Notes: generated by a model from the sequence alone, not told the origin. A DNA stretch of 63,342 nucleotides from Photobacterium aphoticum (GCF_001029435.1 NZ_LDOV01000043.1:1-63342), one strand, 5' to 3'. Positions 52,133 through 61,428 are shown, counted from the first letter of the stretch. A program made the numbers and translations.

Positions 52133-53683
52133 TTATACTGTCTCCATTTGGGATTTCTGTTTAATTTCTGCAATTTGATCGGCGCGATGAATGCTGTTGA
52201 TCACGTGAAGCAAAGCTTGGCCGGACGCTTCAACAATGTCCGTCGCCAGACCGGTACCGTGGTACTTGCGGCCTTTGTAGTTGGCGATGATGTCAGCCTG
52301 ACCCAGACCGTCTTCCCCTTCACCTTTGGCGGTGAGATCGAACTTATCCAGTACGATGTCGTAACCGGTCAGGCGGTAGATACACTGATACAGCGCATCG
52401 ACCGGACCGTTACCGACGGCCGCTTCACATTTCTCTTCATCACCACACTGTAGTTTGATGGTGGTGGTGGCCATGACGCTGCCTGACTGCACACTGAGGT
52501 AGTTCATCTTGTAGTGATCGTCTTCCTCGCGCAGGTTGGCAAAGTGCATCAGCGCTTCAAGGTCGTAATCAAACACCTGGCCTTTGCGATCCGCCAGTTT
52601 CAGGAAGTCGCTGTACAAGGTGTCCAGATCGTATTCTTTATCGGTGTAACCCAGTGCGTCCATGTGGCTTTTCACCGCCGCGCGGCCCGAACGGGACGTC
52701 AGGTTCAGTACCTGATTTTTCAGGCCGATAGACTCAGGGGTCATGATTTCGTAGGTGTTTTTGTTTTTCAGCATGCCGTCCTGGTGAATGCCGGACGAGT
52801 GGCTGAAGGCATTGGCGCCGACAATCGCTTTGTTGGATTGCACCGGCATGTTACACAGCTGGCTGACCATCTTGCTGGTGCGGTAGATTTCGTCATGCTT
52901 GATGTTGGTGTGCACGCCCAAAAACTCCGCGCGGGTTTTGATGATCATGGCGATCTCTTCCAGTGCGCAGTTACCGGCGCGCTCACCGATGCCATTGATC
53001 GTCCCTTCGACCTGACGGGCGCCCGCCTGTACAGCGGCCATGGAGTTGGCCACCGACATGCCCAAATCATCGTGGCAATGGACGGAAATGATGGCCTGAT
53101 CGATATTGGGTACGCGGTTAAACAGCTGAGCAATAATGCCGCCAAATTCATTGGGCAGGGTGTAGCCGACGGTGTCGGGAATATTGATGGTACGGGCACC
53201 GGCTTTGATGGCCGCTTCAACCATGCGACACAGGTTATCGATCGGGGTACGGCCGGCATCTTCACAGGAAAATTCCACATCATCGGTGTAGTTACGGGCC
53301 CGTTTAACCGCCGCGATCCCCATCTCGATCACGTCATTATAGCTGCGGCGCAGCTTGTCCTGTACGTGTACGGTAGAGGTAGAAATGAAAGTATGGATAC
53401 GAAAGGCGTCAGCCACTTTCAGGGACTCTGCCGCCACGTCGATGTCTTTGGCGACCGCACGGGACAGGGCACAGACGCGGCTGTCTTTGATGTGCTTGGC
53501 AATGGTCTGTACGGACTCAAAATCCCCCGGTGAGGACACCGGAAAACCCGCTTCAATCACGTCAACCCCAAGGCGCTCGAGGGCGTAGGCAATCTGCAGT
53601 TTTTCTTTTACCGTCAAGCTGGCTGACAGTGCCTGCTCCCCATCGCGTAGTGTGGTATCGAAAATAATGACCTGATCTTTCAT
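52133..53683 (-). CDS. leuA: 2-isopropylmalate synthase
   Basis: A 516-residue enzyme condensing acetyl-CoA with 2-oxoisovalerate, the first committed step of leucine synthesis. HMGL-type motifs FDTTLRDGEQALSASL and GVDVIEAGFPVSSPGDFESV are N-terminal, with metal-binding HCHDDLGMSVANSMAAV in the barrel. NPxGxHQD-like SGIHQDGMLKNKNTYEIM and the C-terminal LeuA dimer domain for leucine feedback follow. Length is near E. coli LeuA (523). Its expression is probably set by the leuL attenuator upstream. Confidence 0.98.
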   Translation of the reverse strand: MKDQVIIFDTTLRDGEQALSASLTVKEKLQIAYALERLGVDVIEAGFPVSSPGDFESVQTIAKHIKDSRVCALSRAVAKDIDVAAESLKVADAFRIHTFISTSTVHVQDKLRRSYNDVIEMGIAAVKRARNYTDDVEFSCEDAGRTPIDNLCRMVEAAIKAGARTINIPDTVGYTLPNEFGGIIAQLFNRVPNIDQAIISVHCHDDLGMSVANSMAAVQAGARQVEGTINGIGERAGNCALEEIAMIIKTRAEFLGVHTNIKHDEIYRTSKMVSQLCNMPVQSNKAIVGANAFSHSSGIHQDGMLKNKNTYEIMTPESIGLKNQVLNLTSRSGRAAVKSHMDALGYTDKEYDLDTLYSDFLKLADRKGQVFDYDLEALMHFANLREEDDHYKMNYLSVQSGSVMATTTIKLQCGDEEKCEAAVGNGPVDALYQCIYRLTGYDIVLDKFDLTAKGEGEDGLGQADIIANYKGRKYHGTGLATDIVEASGQALLHVINSIHRADQIAEIKQKSQMETV

Positions 53684-53751
53684 TGCGACATCCTTTCTTT
53701 AGCCTGCCTGTTTGGCGTTGTCCGCATCCTTTGCGCCGGCTTTGCAATATG

Positions 53752-53782
53752 AAAAAACCCGCGCAGTTGGCGCGGGTTTTTT
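53752..53782 (-). terminator. leu attenuator (intrinsic terminator)
   Basis: AAAAAACCCGCGC and GCGCGGGTTTTTT form a strong GC stem with a 5-nt loop (CAACT) and T6 tail, between leuL and leuA. The upstream GCGCGGGT (53815-53822, complement) can pair with the terminator's ACCCGCGC arm, giving an antiterminator when ribosomes stall on the leucine codons of leuL. Confidence 0.9.
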
Positions 53783-53824
53783 GAAATCTTAGTGGTGTTC
53801 CTCACCCATAAGCTACCCGCGCGA

Positions 53825-53878
53825 TTACGTCACGATAAGGAGGAGGCTTAGGAGAAGAGAGAAACGTGTTTTCATCAT
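53825..53878 (-). CDS. leuL: leu operon leader peptide
   Basis: A 17-residue leader, MMKTRFSLLLSLLLIVT, with six leucines of which three are CTC and none is the common CTG. It ends about 43 bases before the attenuator stem. GGAA lies 8 bases before the ATG. Slow decoding of Leu codons would prevent the attenuator from forming and allow leuABCD transcription. It is too short for ordinary gene callers. Confidence 0.92.
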   Translation of the reverse strand: MMKTRFSLLLSLLLIVT

Positions 53879-54225
53879 TGTATGGTTCCGTTGACGATTG
53901 TTGATGGAATCTGTTGATCGAAAAACCCACTGGTTGGTTAACAAATGAATACCAAATCGCGCGCTATATCGTCAACTGTTAATTGCATGTTTATTTTCCT
54001 TTCTCGGTTATTCTTTTGAATGTTAATAATATTAATGACTGGTCATGCCAGTGTTGTTTGGCGCGGTGTGCGGGGAAATGGCCGGTTTTCCGTGAACAGG
54101 CGCGATACAGGGTGAGCCACGTAAAATTAATCACTTGATTGAAAAGCACGGAATTAATCCGGTTTTTTACGGTTATCGTATAGTTAAAATTAAACAAATG
54201 ATTAATTAATACGACATGCATAATC
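53879..54225. other. Divergent leu-tetR intergenic region
   Basis: A 347-bp AT-rich non-coding stretch. The leu promoter should lie near 53890-53960 on the minus strand and the tetR promoter near 54120-54220. A small AT palindrome (TTAATAATATTAA, near 54022-54034) is visible. No leuO-type gene is present here, although some Vibrio carry one beside leuA. Confidence 0.5.
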
Positions 54226-54247
54226 GCACACCAGTTAACCGGTGTGC
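54226..54247. promoter_or_regulatory. 22-bp palindrome, candidate operator of the TetR regulator
   Basis: GCACACCAGTT and AACCGGTGTGC are complementary at 10 of 11 positions. It ends 13 bp before the tetR-family start codon and abuts its ribosome site, a usual place for autorepression. Confidence 0.6.
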
Positions 54248-54260
54248 CTCAGGAGTACAC

Positions 54261-54899
54261 ATGGCAGGAAAAGCAGGGCGTCCAACCGGGGCGTCAGATG
54301 CACGAGAACGCCTGATTGAGGAAGCGCGTCGTTTGTTTGTCAGCCTGCCTTACAGCAAGGTGTCGACACGCATGATTGCGGCACGGGCGGACGTGAATGT
54401 CGCGTTGATCCGCTATTACTTCGGCCATAAAGCCGGGTTGTACGAGACCATGCTGCGGGAAACCATGGCCCCCGTTCAGCAGCAGTTACAGACCATGATG
54501 ACCCAGGGGGATTTTGCCTCGATCGTCGATCTGTTGCGGACCTATTACCGGATCATGGCGCCCAATCCGGACATGCCCAAACTGGTGGCGCGGGCGATGA
54601 TGATGGAGCCGACCGATCTACAGCGTCAGACCATGGAGCGCATTTTCAGCGAAACGGCTCGTCCCGCCATTGAGCGCATTTTTATTCAGCTGCAAGCGCA
54701 GGGGCAACTGCATCCTGACATCTGTCCGGATAAGGCGCGCATGAGCTTCATTAGCCTGATGATTTTTCCGTTTCTGATCCCGCCCTCGATGCTGCAATTG
54801 CAGGGAATTGAGATGGATGAAACGTACTTAGCCGAATTAGCCGAGCATAATGTCAAACTGCTGACTCATGGCTTGTTGAAACCCAAGGAAGAGGGATAA
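54261..54899 (+). CDS. TetR/AcrR family regulator of the RND pump
   Basis: A 212-residue repressor. The N-terminal helix-turn-helix has DARERLIEEARRLFV, KVSTRMIAARADVNVALIRYYFGHKAGLYETM (in pieces); the C-terminal part is a CecR/AcrR-like ligand domain (MMEPTDLQRQTMERIFSETARP, in pieces). I start it at the ATG at 54261, with AGGAG 6 bases upstream. It precedes an RND adaptor by 2 bp and probably represses the whole operon via the palindrome upstream. The inducer is unknown. Confidence 0.93.
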   Translation: MAGKAGRPTGASDARERLIEEARRLFVSLPYSKVSTRMIAARADVNVALIRYYFGHKAGLYETMLRETMAPVQQQLQTMMTQGDFASIVDLLRTYYRIMAPNPDMPKLVARAMMMEPTDLQRQTMERIFSETARPAIERIFIQLQAQGQLHPDICPDKARMSFISLMIFPFLIPPSMLQLQGIEMDETYLAELAEHNVKLLTHGLLKPKEEG

Positions 54900-54901
54900 C
54901 C

Positions 54902-56305
54902 ATGTTAACACCACGAAAACGCTTATTAGTACCGGCCGCCCTGCTGGGTGTGCTGATCCTTGTGCTGGCCGTGGTGTTACGTCCCACACCGGCCAATAAA
55001 CCTTCGGTGTCACGCAGCCGGGCTGTCGATGTGATTGCCTTGCAGCAACAACCGCTGGCGCCGCAGGCCATCGGCTTTGGCCGGGTGGCCCCGAAAGTGG
55101 AATGGCAGGCCATTGCCGAAGTGACGGGTAAAGTGGTGTACCGCCATCCGGATCTGGAAAAAGGCCGGGTGATGGATGCCGGCACGGTATTGCTGAAAAT
55201 CGATCCGCTGGATTACGAGTTGCGTCTAGCGCAGGCGCAGGCAGATGTCAGTGCCACTCGCGCCCAGCTCGCCAAACTGGTGCAGGAAGAGAAAAACCTG
55301 CGTACGACCTTACGGATTGAAAAGAACCGTTTGGCGATCAGTCAAAAAGAGCTGGCCCGTAAGCAAGAGCTTAAGCGTAAAGGGCTGACCTCTCAGTCGG
55401 CGGTGGATTTGGAGCAGCAGGCGATGCTGGCGAATCAGAAAGCCCTGCAGGACATTGAAAACCAGTTGATTGTGTTGCCGAACGAGAAAAAGGTGACGCA
55501 GGCACAGCTGGAAGTGAACCTTTCCCGTGTGGATGAAGCGCAGCGGGCGTTGGCCAAAACCGTGATCACCTTGCCGGTGGATGCGCGCATTTCCAGTGTG
55601 CACATTGAGCAGGATCAGGTGGTTAATAGTCAGCAGACCATGGTGCTGGCGCACGGTATTGAAGCGGTGGAAATCGATGCACAGATCGCCTTGCATGACA
55701 TGCAGGTGCTGGCCTCCAGCCTGACCCAGTACACGGCGCACAGTGATGGGCGCCCGCGTGCGGATCAGCTTGATTTTACCGCCTCAATTGCCTTATCGAG
55801 CGGTGATTTTACCCAGCGCTGGCCGGCAAAAGTGGCACGGATCAGCGATACCGTCAGTGCCAATCAGGCCACCGTCGGGGTGATATTGGAAGTGCAGCAG
55901 GACTACAGCCAGTTGTCACCGGAATCGGCGCCGCCACTGGTCAACGGCATGTTTGTAGAAGCAGAGCTCACCGGTCAGCGCAATAACCATTGGGTGATCC
56001 CCGAGCGGGCGCTGCATGGCAACCAGGTGTATGTGAATACCGCAGACAACACATTATCCATTGTACCGGTCACGGTGTTGTTTCGCCGGGATGGGCAGGT
56101 GGCGATCAGCGGTGAACTGCAAGACGGGCAATGGGTGGTGGTGAACGATCTGTTGCCGGCGGTGGCGGGGATGGCCTTACAAGTGGTGACCCGCAACGGT
56201 GAACCGGAACGGCCACAAGCGAAGGCTCCATCTCAAGTCCCTCAAGCTCCTCCCACGCCCCAAGCTCCCCAAACGCCTAGTGAGACGCAGGAGTCGCAGC
56301 CATGA
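54902..56305 (+). CDS. RND efflux periplasmic adaptor (membrane fusion protein)
   Basis: A 467-residue adaptor anchored by an N-terminal helix (about 12-28, LLGVLILVLAVVL) rather than a lipobox. A split lipoyl domain (RHPDLEKGRVMDAGTVLLKID; VITLPVDARISSVHIEQDQVV) flanks an alpha-hairpin coiled coil at about 105-215. Beta-barrel and membrane-proximal parts follow. The last 40 residues are Pro/Gln/Ala-rich low complexity. It links the RND pump to an outer-membrane channel, not encoded here. Its stop overlaps the pump start by 4 bp. Confidence 0.93.
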   Translation: MLTPRKRLLVPAALLGVLILVLAVVLRPTPANKPSVSRSRAVDVIALQQQPLAPQAIGFGRVAPKVEWQAIAEVTGKVVYRHPDLEKGRVMDAGTVLLKIDPLDYELRLAQAQADVSATRAQLAKLVQEEKNLRTTLRIEKNRLAISQKELARKQELKRKGLTSQSAVDLEQQAMLANQKALQDIENQLIVLPNEKKVTQAQLEVNLSRVDEAQRALAKTVITLPVDARISSVHIEQDQVVNSQQTMVLAHGIEAVEIDAQIALHDMQVLASSLTQYTAHSDGRPRADQLDFTASIALSSGDFTQRWPAKVARISDTVSANQATVGVILEVQQDYSQLSPESAPPLVNGMFVEAELTGQRNNHWVIPERALHGNQVYVNTADNTLSIVPVTVLFRRDGQVAISGELQDGQWVVVNDLLPAVAGMALQVVTRNGEPERPQAKAPSQVPQAPPTPQAPQTPSETQESQP

Positions 56306-59300
56306 TCCGGTATTTCTCACGCCATCCGACGGCTGCCAATCTGCTGATGCTGACCCTGTTGCTGGTGGGGTTGGTGTCCCTGCCGAAAATCAAACGGGAA
56401 ACCTTTCCTGAATTTGCCCCGCCTTACATCATTGCCTCGGTGGTCTACCCGGGCGCCTCGCCGCAGGAGGTGGAAGAAAGCCTCTGTATGCGGATGGAAG
56501 ATGCGGTCGACGGGCTGGCCAATATTGTCGAAACCCGCTGTGAGGCGGTAGAAGGCTCGGCCTCACTGATCCTCAAGCTCACCAACAGCGAGGTGGTCGC
56601 GCGCATGCTGGTGGATGTGCAGACCCAAATCAACGCCATCAATGACTTCCCGAGTGAAATTGAATCCCCCGTGGTGCGGGAGCTGGACTGGAACGAGCCG
56701 GTGGTGGATGTGGCGATCAAAGCCGATACCAGTTTGCCGCACCTCAAAGCTTACGCCGAGCAACTCAAGCGCACGCTCAAATTGGATTACGGCGTCTCAC
56801 TGGTGGCGGTCAGCGGTTTTTCCGATCACCAGTTGCGGGTTGAGCTCGATGAAATCGCCCTACGTCAGCTCGGGCTGAGTGTGAATGACATCGCCAACAA
56901 GATCAGCCGCCAGAACATCAAATTGCCCAGCGGCAGCATTGAAACACAAGATCGCAACCTGCTGCTCCGCTTTGATGAGCAGAAAATCACGCCAGAGACC
57001 CTCGCCCATACCGTGATTGGCGCCGACAGTGCCGGGGCGGTGATCCGCTTGGGAGACGTGGCGACCATTACCGATCGCTTTGCGCTGGACGAGCAAAAGG
57101 TGCTGTTTGACGGCACGCCATCGGCTATGCTCAAAATCAGCAAAAACAAAGCCGATGATGCATTGCGGATCAAAGAGCGGGTGGCGGCCTTTGTGGCGGC
57201 GGAAAATGCCCGCGCGCCCACAGGGGTGACGTTAACCCTGACCAACGATCTCTCTTCGTTGTTGTGGGATCGCCTGACCATGATGGTCAAAAATGGCTGG
57301 CAGGGCGTGGTGTTGGTGTTTGCGGTGATGTGGCTGTTTTTCTCGCTGCGCTACTCGTTTTGGATCGCCGCCGGCTTACCGGTTGCGTTTCTGGGCAGCC
57401 TGTATTTGATGTCGGCGTTCTCGTTGTCCATCAACATTATGACCCTCGTCGGGTTACTGATGGCGATCGGGATCATGATGGATGATGCCATCGTGATTTC
57501 CGAGTCCATTGCCTCGCATTTGGATCGCGGCCAGAAGGTACAGGATGCGGTCTATAACGGGGTGAAGAAAGTCATGCCCGGCGTGGTGTCGTCGTACCTC
57601 ACTACCATCTGTATTTTCGGCAGCCTGATCTTTTTGCAAGGGGAGATGGGGGCGGTGCTGCGCGTGGTGCCGCAGGTACTGATTCTGGTACTGACCCTGA
57701 GTCTGGTGGAAGCCTTTCTGATCTTACCCAATCACTTAGCGCATTCGCTGAAAAAAGAGCAAAAGAGCACGCCGCCGCCCCGTTGGAAACAACGTTTTCT
57801 TACCCGTTTTGAACATTTTCGTAATGTGCATTTGGTGCAGGCGGTGACGTGGGTGGTGACCTGGCGTTATGCCTTTGTCGGCGGAGTCATCGGGTTGCTG
57901 TTTGCGTCGGTGGCATTGCTGGCCGGTGGCGGGCTGAAGTTTGTCGGGTTTCCCGAGCTGGATGGGGATATTGCCGAAGCGCGGATCATCTTGCCGCCGG
58001 GGGCGACACTGGCTCAAACCGAAGCCGTGGTCAGTGTGGTGGTGGCAGCGGCTGAGCACTTGAGTGTCAGTTGGGGCGATCGTAATGAAGATGGCGTGCC
58101 CTTGGTGAAAAACATCACCGAGCAATTTAATTTCAATGCGGACGCGGATGAGAGCGGCCCCCATGTGGCGACGGTACGGCTGGATTTGCTCAGTGCAGAA
58201 ACCCGCTCCAGCCTGATTGACGATTTCATTGAGGCGTGGCGCGAAGAAGTGGGCGTACTGGCCGAGCCGGTGGCCTTGGTGTTCAAGCAGCCAATGATGG
58301 GGCCCGGCGGGCGGGAAATTGAAGTGCGGATGCAGCATGACGATGTGCACATGCTCAAGGCGGCGTCTATCGACACCCAGGCGTTCTTCAATCAGTTTGC
58401 CGGTGTGTCAGGTGTGCTTGATGACATGCGCATGGGCAAGCCGGAAGTGTTGATCCGCTTGCGACCAGGGGCGGAGGCTTTCGGTATTGACGGGCAGATG
58501 ATCGCCTCGCAATTGCGTGCGGCCTACTTCGGCCAGACGGCGGATGAAATCCAGATCGGGCCGGAGAATATCGACATTGAAGTGATGTTCAATAAAGCCC
58601 GGGCAGCAGATCTGCAAACACTGGCCAGTTTTCCGATCATTTTGGCCGATGGCAGCCAGATCCCGTTAGCTTCAGTGGCGGTGCTGGAGCGTCAGCGGAA
58701 TTTCGTCCGAATCCAGCGTATTGATGGGTTACGGACCTTGAGCGTGTACGGGGATCTGCAGGAAAGCGTGGTGAGCGCCAATGAAGTGCTGCGCCAGTTC
58801 CGTACCGATTTGATGCCGCAGTTGAAGCAGCAGTATCCGGGCCTGCGGTTTGATTTTGAAGGGGCGGCAAAAGACACCGCAGAAACCGGCCAGTCCATGT
58901 TGACCGGCTTTCTGCTCGGGATCTTCGGGGTGTTCGTGATCCTCAGTTTCCAGTTCCGCAGTTATTTAGAGCCGTTTGTGGTGCTGCTGGCGATCCCTCT
59001 GGCCCTGATCGGGGTGTTCTGGGGGCACTGGTTACTCGGCCATCCGCTCAGTATGCCCAGCATGATGGGCTTTGTGTCGCTGGCCGGGGTGGTGGTGAAC
59101 GATTCCATTTTGCTGGTGCAGTACATTCGCCATCATTTGGATGACGGCGAGGATATTCAGCAAGCGGTGGTGATGGCGAGCCGGGAGCGTTTCCGGGCGG
59201 TCTTTCTGACCTCGCTGACCACGGCAGCCGGTTTGCTGCCGTTGATGCTGGAAACCAGCTTGCAGGCACAGGTGATCAAGCCGCTGGTGATTTCCATTGT

Positions 59301-59412
59301 GTTCGGGATATTCACCTCCACGTTGCTGGTGCTGTTTATGATCCCGGCCGCCTACGTCATTCTGGCGGATTTCAAGCTGGTCCATCGGCATGAAAAACTG
59401 CTGTCTGCCTAG
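56302..59412 (+). CDS. RND efflux permease
   Basis: A 1036-residue inner-membrane proton-driven pump. Twelve helices in the RND pattern (1 near residue 12, 2-6 near 335-480, 7 near 528, 8-12 near 870-1020) with two large periplasmic loops. Helix 4 carries the proton-relay aspartates in AIGIMMDDAIVISES. Other motifs are FPEFAPPYIIASVVYPGASPQEVE (in pieces) and GFVSLAGVVVNDSILLVQY. It belongs to the AcrB/MexF-like family but lacks the substrate-binding details needed to name a drug. No outer-membrane TolC gene is adjacent. Confidence 0.95.
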   Translation: MIRYFSRHPTAANLLMLTLLLVGLVSLPKIKRETFPEFAPPYIIASVVYPGASPQEVEESLCMRMEDAVDGLANIVETRCEAVEGSASLILKLTNSEVVARMLVDVQTQINAINDFPSEIESPVVRELDWNEPVVDVAIKADTSLPHLKAYAEQLKRTLKLDYGVSLVAVSGFSDHQLRVELDEIALRQLGLSVNDIANKISRQNIKLPSGSIETQDRNLLLRFDEQKITPETLAHTVIGADSAGAVIRLGDVATITDRFALDEQKVLFDGTPSAMLKISKNKADDALRIKERVAAFVAAENARAPTGVTLTLTNDLSSLLWDRLTMMVKNGWQGVVLVFAVMWLFFSLRYSFWIAAGLPVAFLGSLYLMSAFSLSINIMTLVGLLMAIGIMMDDAIVISESIASHLDRGQKVQDAVYNGVKKVMPGVVSSYLTTICIFGSLIFLQGEMGAVLRVVPQVLILVLTLSLVEAFLILPNHLAHSLKKEQKSTPPPRWKQRFLTRFEHFRNVHLVQAVTWVVTWRYAFVGGVIGLLFASVALLAGGGLKFVGFPELDGDIAEARIILPPGATLAQTEAVVSVVVAAAEHLSVSWGDRNEDGVPLVKNITEQFNFNADADESGPHVATVRLDLLSAETRSSLIDDFIEAWREEVGVLAEPVALVFKQPMMGPGGREIEVRMQHDDVHMLKAASIDTQAFFNQFAGVSGVLDDMRMGKPEVLIRLRPGAEAFGIDGQMIASQLRAAYFGQTADEIQIGPENIDIEVMFNKARAADLQTLASFPIILADGSQIPLASVAVLERQRNFVRIQRIDGLRTLSVYGDLQESVVSANEVLRQFRTDLMPQLKQQYPGLRFDFEGAAKDTAETGQSMLTGFLLGIFGVFVILSFQFRSYLEPFVVLLAIPLALIGVFWGHWLLGHPLSMPSMMGFVSLAGVVVNDSILLVQYIRHHLDDGEDIQQAVVMASRERFRAVFLTSLTTAAGLLPLMLETSLQAQVIKPLVISIVFGIFTSTLLVLFMIPAAYVILADFKLVHRHEKLLSA

Positions 59413-59475
59413 CCCAAGCTGGCCGAGCGACGCGATGCAAAGGACTAGGCGACAAAAAGGACGTGACGTGTGATA

Positions 59476-59506
59476 CAGGGAGGGCGATTGTCATTGTCCC
59501 TCCCTG
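59476..59506 (+). terminator. Possible terminator after the RND operon
   Basis: CAGGGAGGG and CCCTCCCTG form a perfect 9-bp stem with a 13-nt loop about 64 bp past the pump stop. No T run follows, so termination may need Rho, or the stem may stabilise the mRNA 3' end. Confidence 0.45.
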
Positions 59507-59573
59507 AAAGCGTCACGGTCTTGTCATTATCCTTCCCTACGCTTACAGCATGACTTCCGGTGAGGGAATGAGG

Positions 59574-60077
59574 ATGACGTTACTGACACCTATCCAGCGA
59601 TGGGATTATGCGTTTTCTGAGCGCTGTTTGTGCCACCGTTTCAATGGACAAGTTGCCCAAATCAGTCGGGCGGTCTCCCATACTGGCGACGGGCATTTGT
59701 ATGTCTTGTTTGCCCTGCTGATTGTCTGGCTCGATCCGGTTCAAGGTACCGATGTGCTCACCACCGGACTGTGGGCCTTCGCCCTGGAGCTGCCCATTTA
59801 CCTGCTCCTTAAAAACAGCGTGAAACGCGCCCGTCCTTCCACCTTGCCCTGCTTTATCCAACCGTCTGATCAATACAGTCTGCCATCCGGACATACCGCC
59901 GCTGCTTTTGTCATGGCATCGCTGTTGACGAGCTTTTATCCCGACACGGCGTGGTTTATCTGGCCATGGGCGGTGGCGATTGGCTTGTCGCGGGTGCTGC
60001 TCGGTGTGCATTACATCACTGACATTGTCGCAGGCGTCGCATTGGGCTGGGCGTGTTTCGCCGTCGTGAGTGGATAA
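59574..60077 (+). CDS. PAP2 family membrane phosphatase
   Basis: A 167-residue inner-membrane acid phosphatase. The three catalytic motifs are KNSVKRARPS (motif 1), PSGHTAAAF (motif 2, near residue 105) and SRVLLGVHYITDIVAG (motif 3). It is related to undecaprenyl-diphosphate and lipid phosphatases, but the substrate cannot be told. I start it at the ATG at 59574, with GAGGG 6-8 bases upstream; starts at 59550 and 59568 are possible. It is followed 10 bp later by the VC2487-family gene, suggesting an operon. Confidence 0.9.
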   Translation: MTLLTPIQRWDYAFSERCLCHRFNGQVAQISRAVSHTGDGHLYVLFALLIVWLDPVQGTDVLTTGLWAFALELPIYLLLKNSVKRARPSTLPCFIQPSDQYSLPSGHTAAAFVMASLLTSFYPDTAWFIWPWAVAIGLSRVLLGVHYITDIVAGVALGWACFAVVSG

Positions 60078-60086
60078 GGAGCCGGT

Positions 60087-61190
60087 ATGAAGATCCTTTA
60101 TGGCGTACAAGGAACCGGTAACGGGCATATCTCACGGGCGCGGGAAATGGCGCGGGCCTTTGCTTCGCTCGGCATGACGGTGGATTTTCTGTTCTCCGGC
60201 CGTGAGCCCAGTCAGTACTTTGATATGGACTGCTTTGGTGATTACCGCACCGGAGAAGGGCTGACCTTTATCACGGAGCAAGGGCAACTCAACCAGTGGA
60301 AGACGCTGCGTCATAATCGCCCGATGCACTTTGTACACGATGTCAGCCAGCTGGATGTGTCCGGTTATGATGTGGTGTTGAATGATTTTGAGCCGATCAG
60401 TGCGTGGGCGGCGCAGCGACATAAGGTGCCAAGTGTGGGCCTCAGCCATCAAAATGCCTTTCTGTATGATGTGCCGACGGTAGGGCAGTCCTGGCTGGAC
60501 GCGATGATCACCCGTCATTTTGCGCCGACCCAGCATGCCATTGGCCTGCATTGGTTTCACTTCAATAAAACCATTTTGCCGCCTATCGTCCCTGCGCTGT
60601 CTGAGCCGGTCAGCAATGATCGCAGCATCTTGGTGTATCTGCCGTTTGAAGATCTGGCGGCAGTGGTGATTTGGCTGCGCCGTTTTTCCTCTGTCACGTT
60701 TGTCTGTTATCACCCGCAGGTGCAGGCGGATCGGGAAGAAGGCAATGTGCGCTTACGCCGGTTAGATCGGGCGGGCTTTCATCATGCCATGCACCGCTGT
60801 GGCGGGGTGATCGCCAACGGTGGCTTTGAGTTGCCGTCGGAAGCCATTCGATTGGGGAAGAAGCTGTTATTGAAGCCCTTGCAAGGCCAGTATGAGCAGC
60901 AAAGCAATGTGATGACGCTGGAGATGATGGGCCTGGCGCAGGCGATGCATTATTTGGATGCGTCTGCCCTGCACCGTTGGCTGGCCAGTGATGCCGCCGG
61001 GCAGGTGGTGCTCCCGGATGTGGCGATGGGACTGGCCAAATGGGTACAGCAAGGGGAGTGGAAAAACCATAACGCCTTGTGGCTGGCATTGTGGCAGCAG
61101 GTGGAGTTTCCCGATGTGACCCAAGACGCACTGACCGATTTTGTGCAGGGCGGCACCCCTTCCCGTCAGTCTGCGATTACGACCCTGTAA
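60087..61190 (+). CDS. MJ1255/VC2487 family glycosyltransferase-like protein
   Basis: A 367-residue protein with a GT-B-like layout: N-terminal VQGTGNGHISRAREMARAF and C-terminal VIANGGFELPSEAIRLGKKLLLKPLQGQYEQQSN (in pieces), the loop that binds a nucleotide sugar in MurG/UGT-like enzymes. The product is unknown. AAGGAG lies 5 bases before the ATG. The pairing with a PAP2 phosphatase suggests a membrane-lipid or polyprenyl-linked substrate, which is inference only. Confidence 0.88.
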   Translation: MKILYGVQGTGNGHISRAREMARAFASLGMTVDFLFSGREPSQYFDMDCFGDYRTGEGLTFITEQGQLNQWKTLRHNRPMHFVHDVSQLDVSGYDVVLNDFEPISAWAAQRHKVPSVGLSHQNAFLYDVPTVGQSWLDAMITRHFAPTQHAIGLHWFHFNKTILPPIVPALSEPVSNDRSILVYLPFEDLAAVVIWLRRFSSVTFVCYHPQVQADREEGNVRLRRLDRAGFHHAMHRCGGVIANGGFELPSEAIRLGKKLLLKPLQGQYEQQSNVMTLEMMGLAQAMHYLDASALHRWLASDAAGQVVLPDVAMGLAKWVQQGEWKNHNALWLALWQQVEFPDVTQDALTDFVQGGTPSRQSAITTL

Positions 61191-61344
61191 GCGGCCTTTT
61201 ACAGCGCGCGTTATACTGTATAGGTATGGCGTGAAGTGGAAAATAAGGCGTTTCGCTGTGTGACGGCGCAGAATGTCGTATTTGCTTACATTTACCCCCG
61301 CCATGCCTTGTCTGTCGCCGCTCGGTGCGGTGTCTGGTTTCCAA

Positions 61345-61361
61345 TTCTGGTCTTACCAGCA
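61345..61361. promoter_or_regulatory. FadR-like operator before the acyl-CoA synthetase gene
   Basis: TTCTGGTCTTACCAGCA contains the perfect half-sites CTGGT-N3-ACCAG, as in the E. coli fadB FadR site (CTGGTACGACCAG). It overlaps the spacer of a plausible promoter (TTTCCA, 16 bp, CATAAT at 61360-61365), a repressing position. FadR releases DNA when long-chain acyl-CoA is bound. Confidence 0.65.
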
Positions 61362-61428
61362 TAATGACAAATTTGTGAGAATACAGAGTTGCCTTTTTTT
61401 CCATCAAAGGTAGACTCCCTGCGGAATA

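Noticed and set aside
52514..53533. 339-codon open frame antisense to leuA, plus similar long antisense frames in tamB, rapA and the acyl-CoA synthetase gene (62301-63335)
   Set aside because: They are shadows caused by codon bias of the real genes and have no family motifs or ribosome sites.
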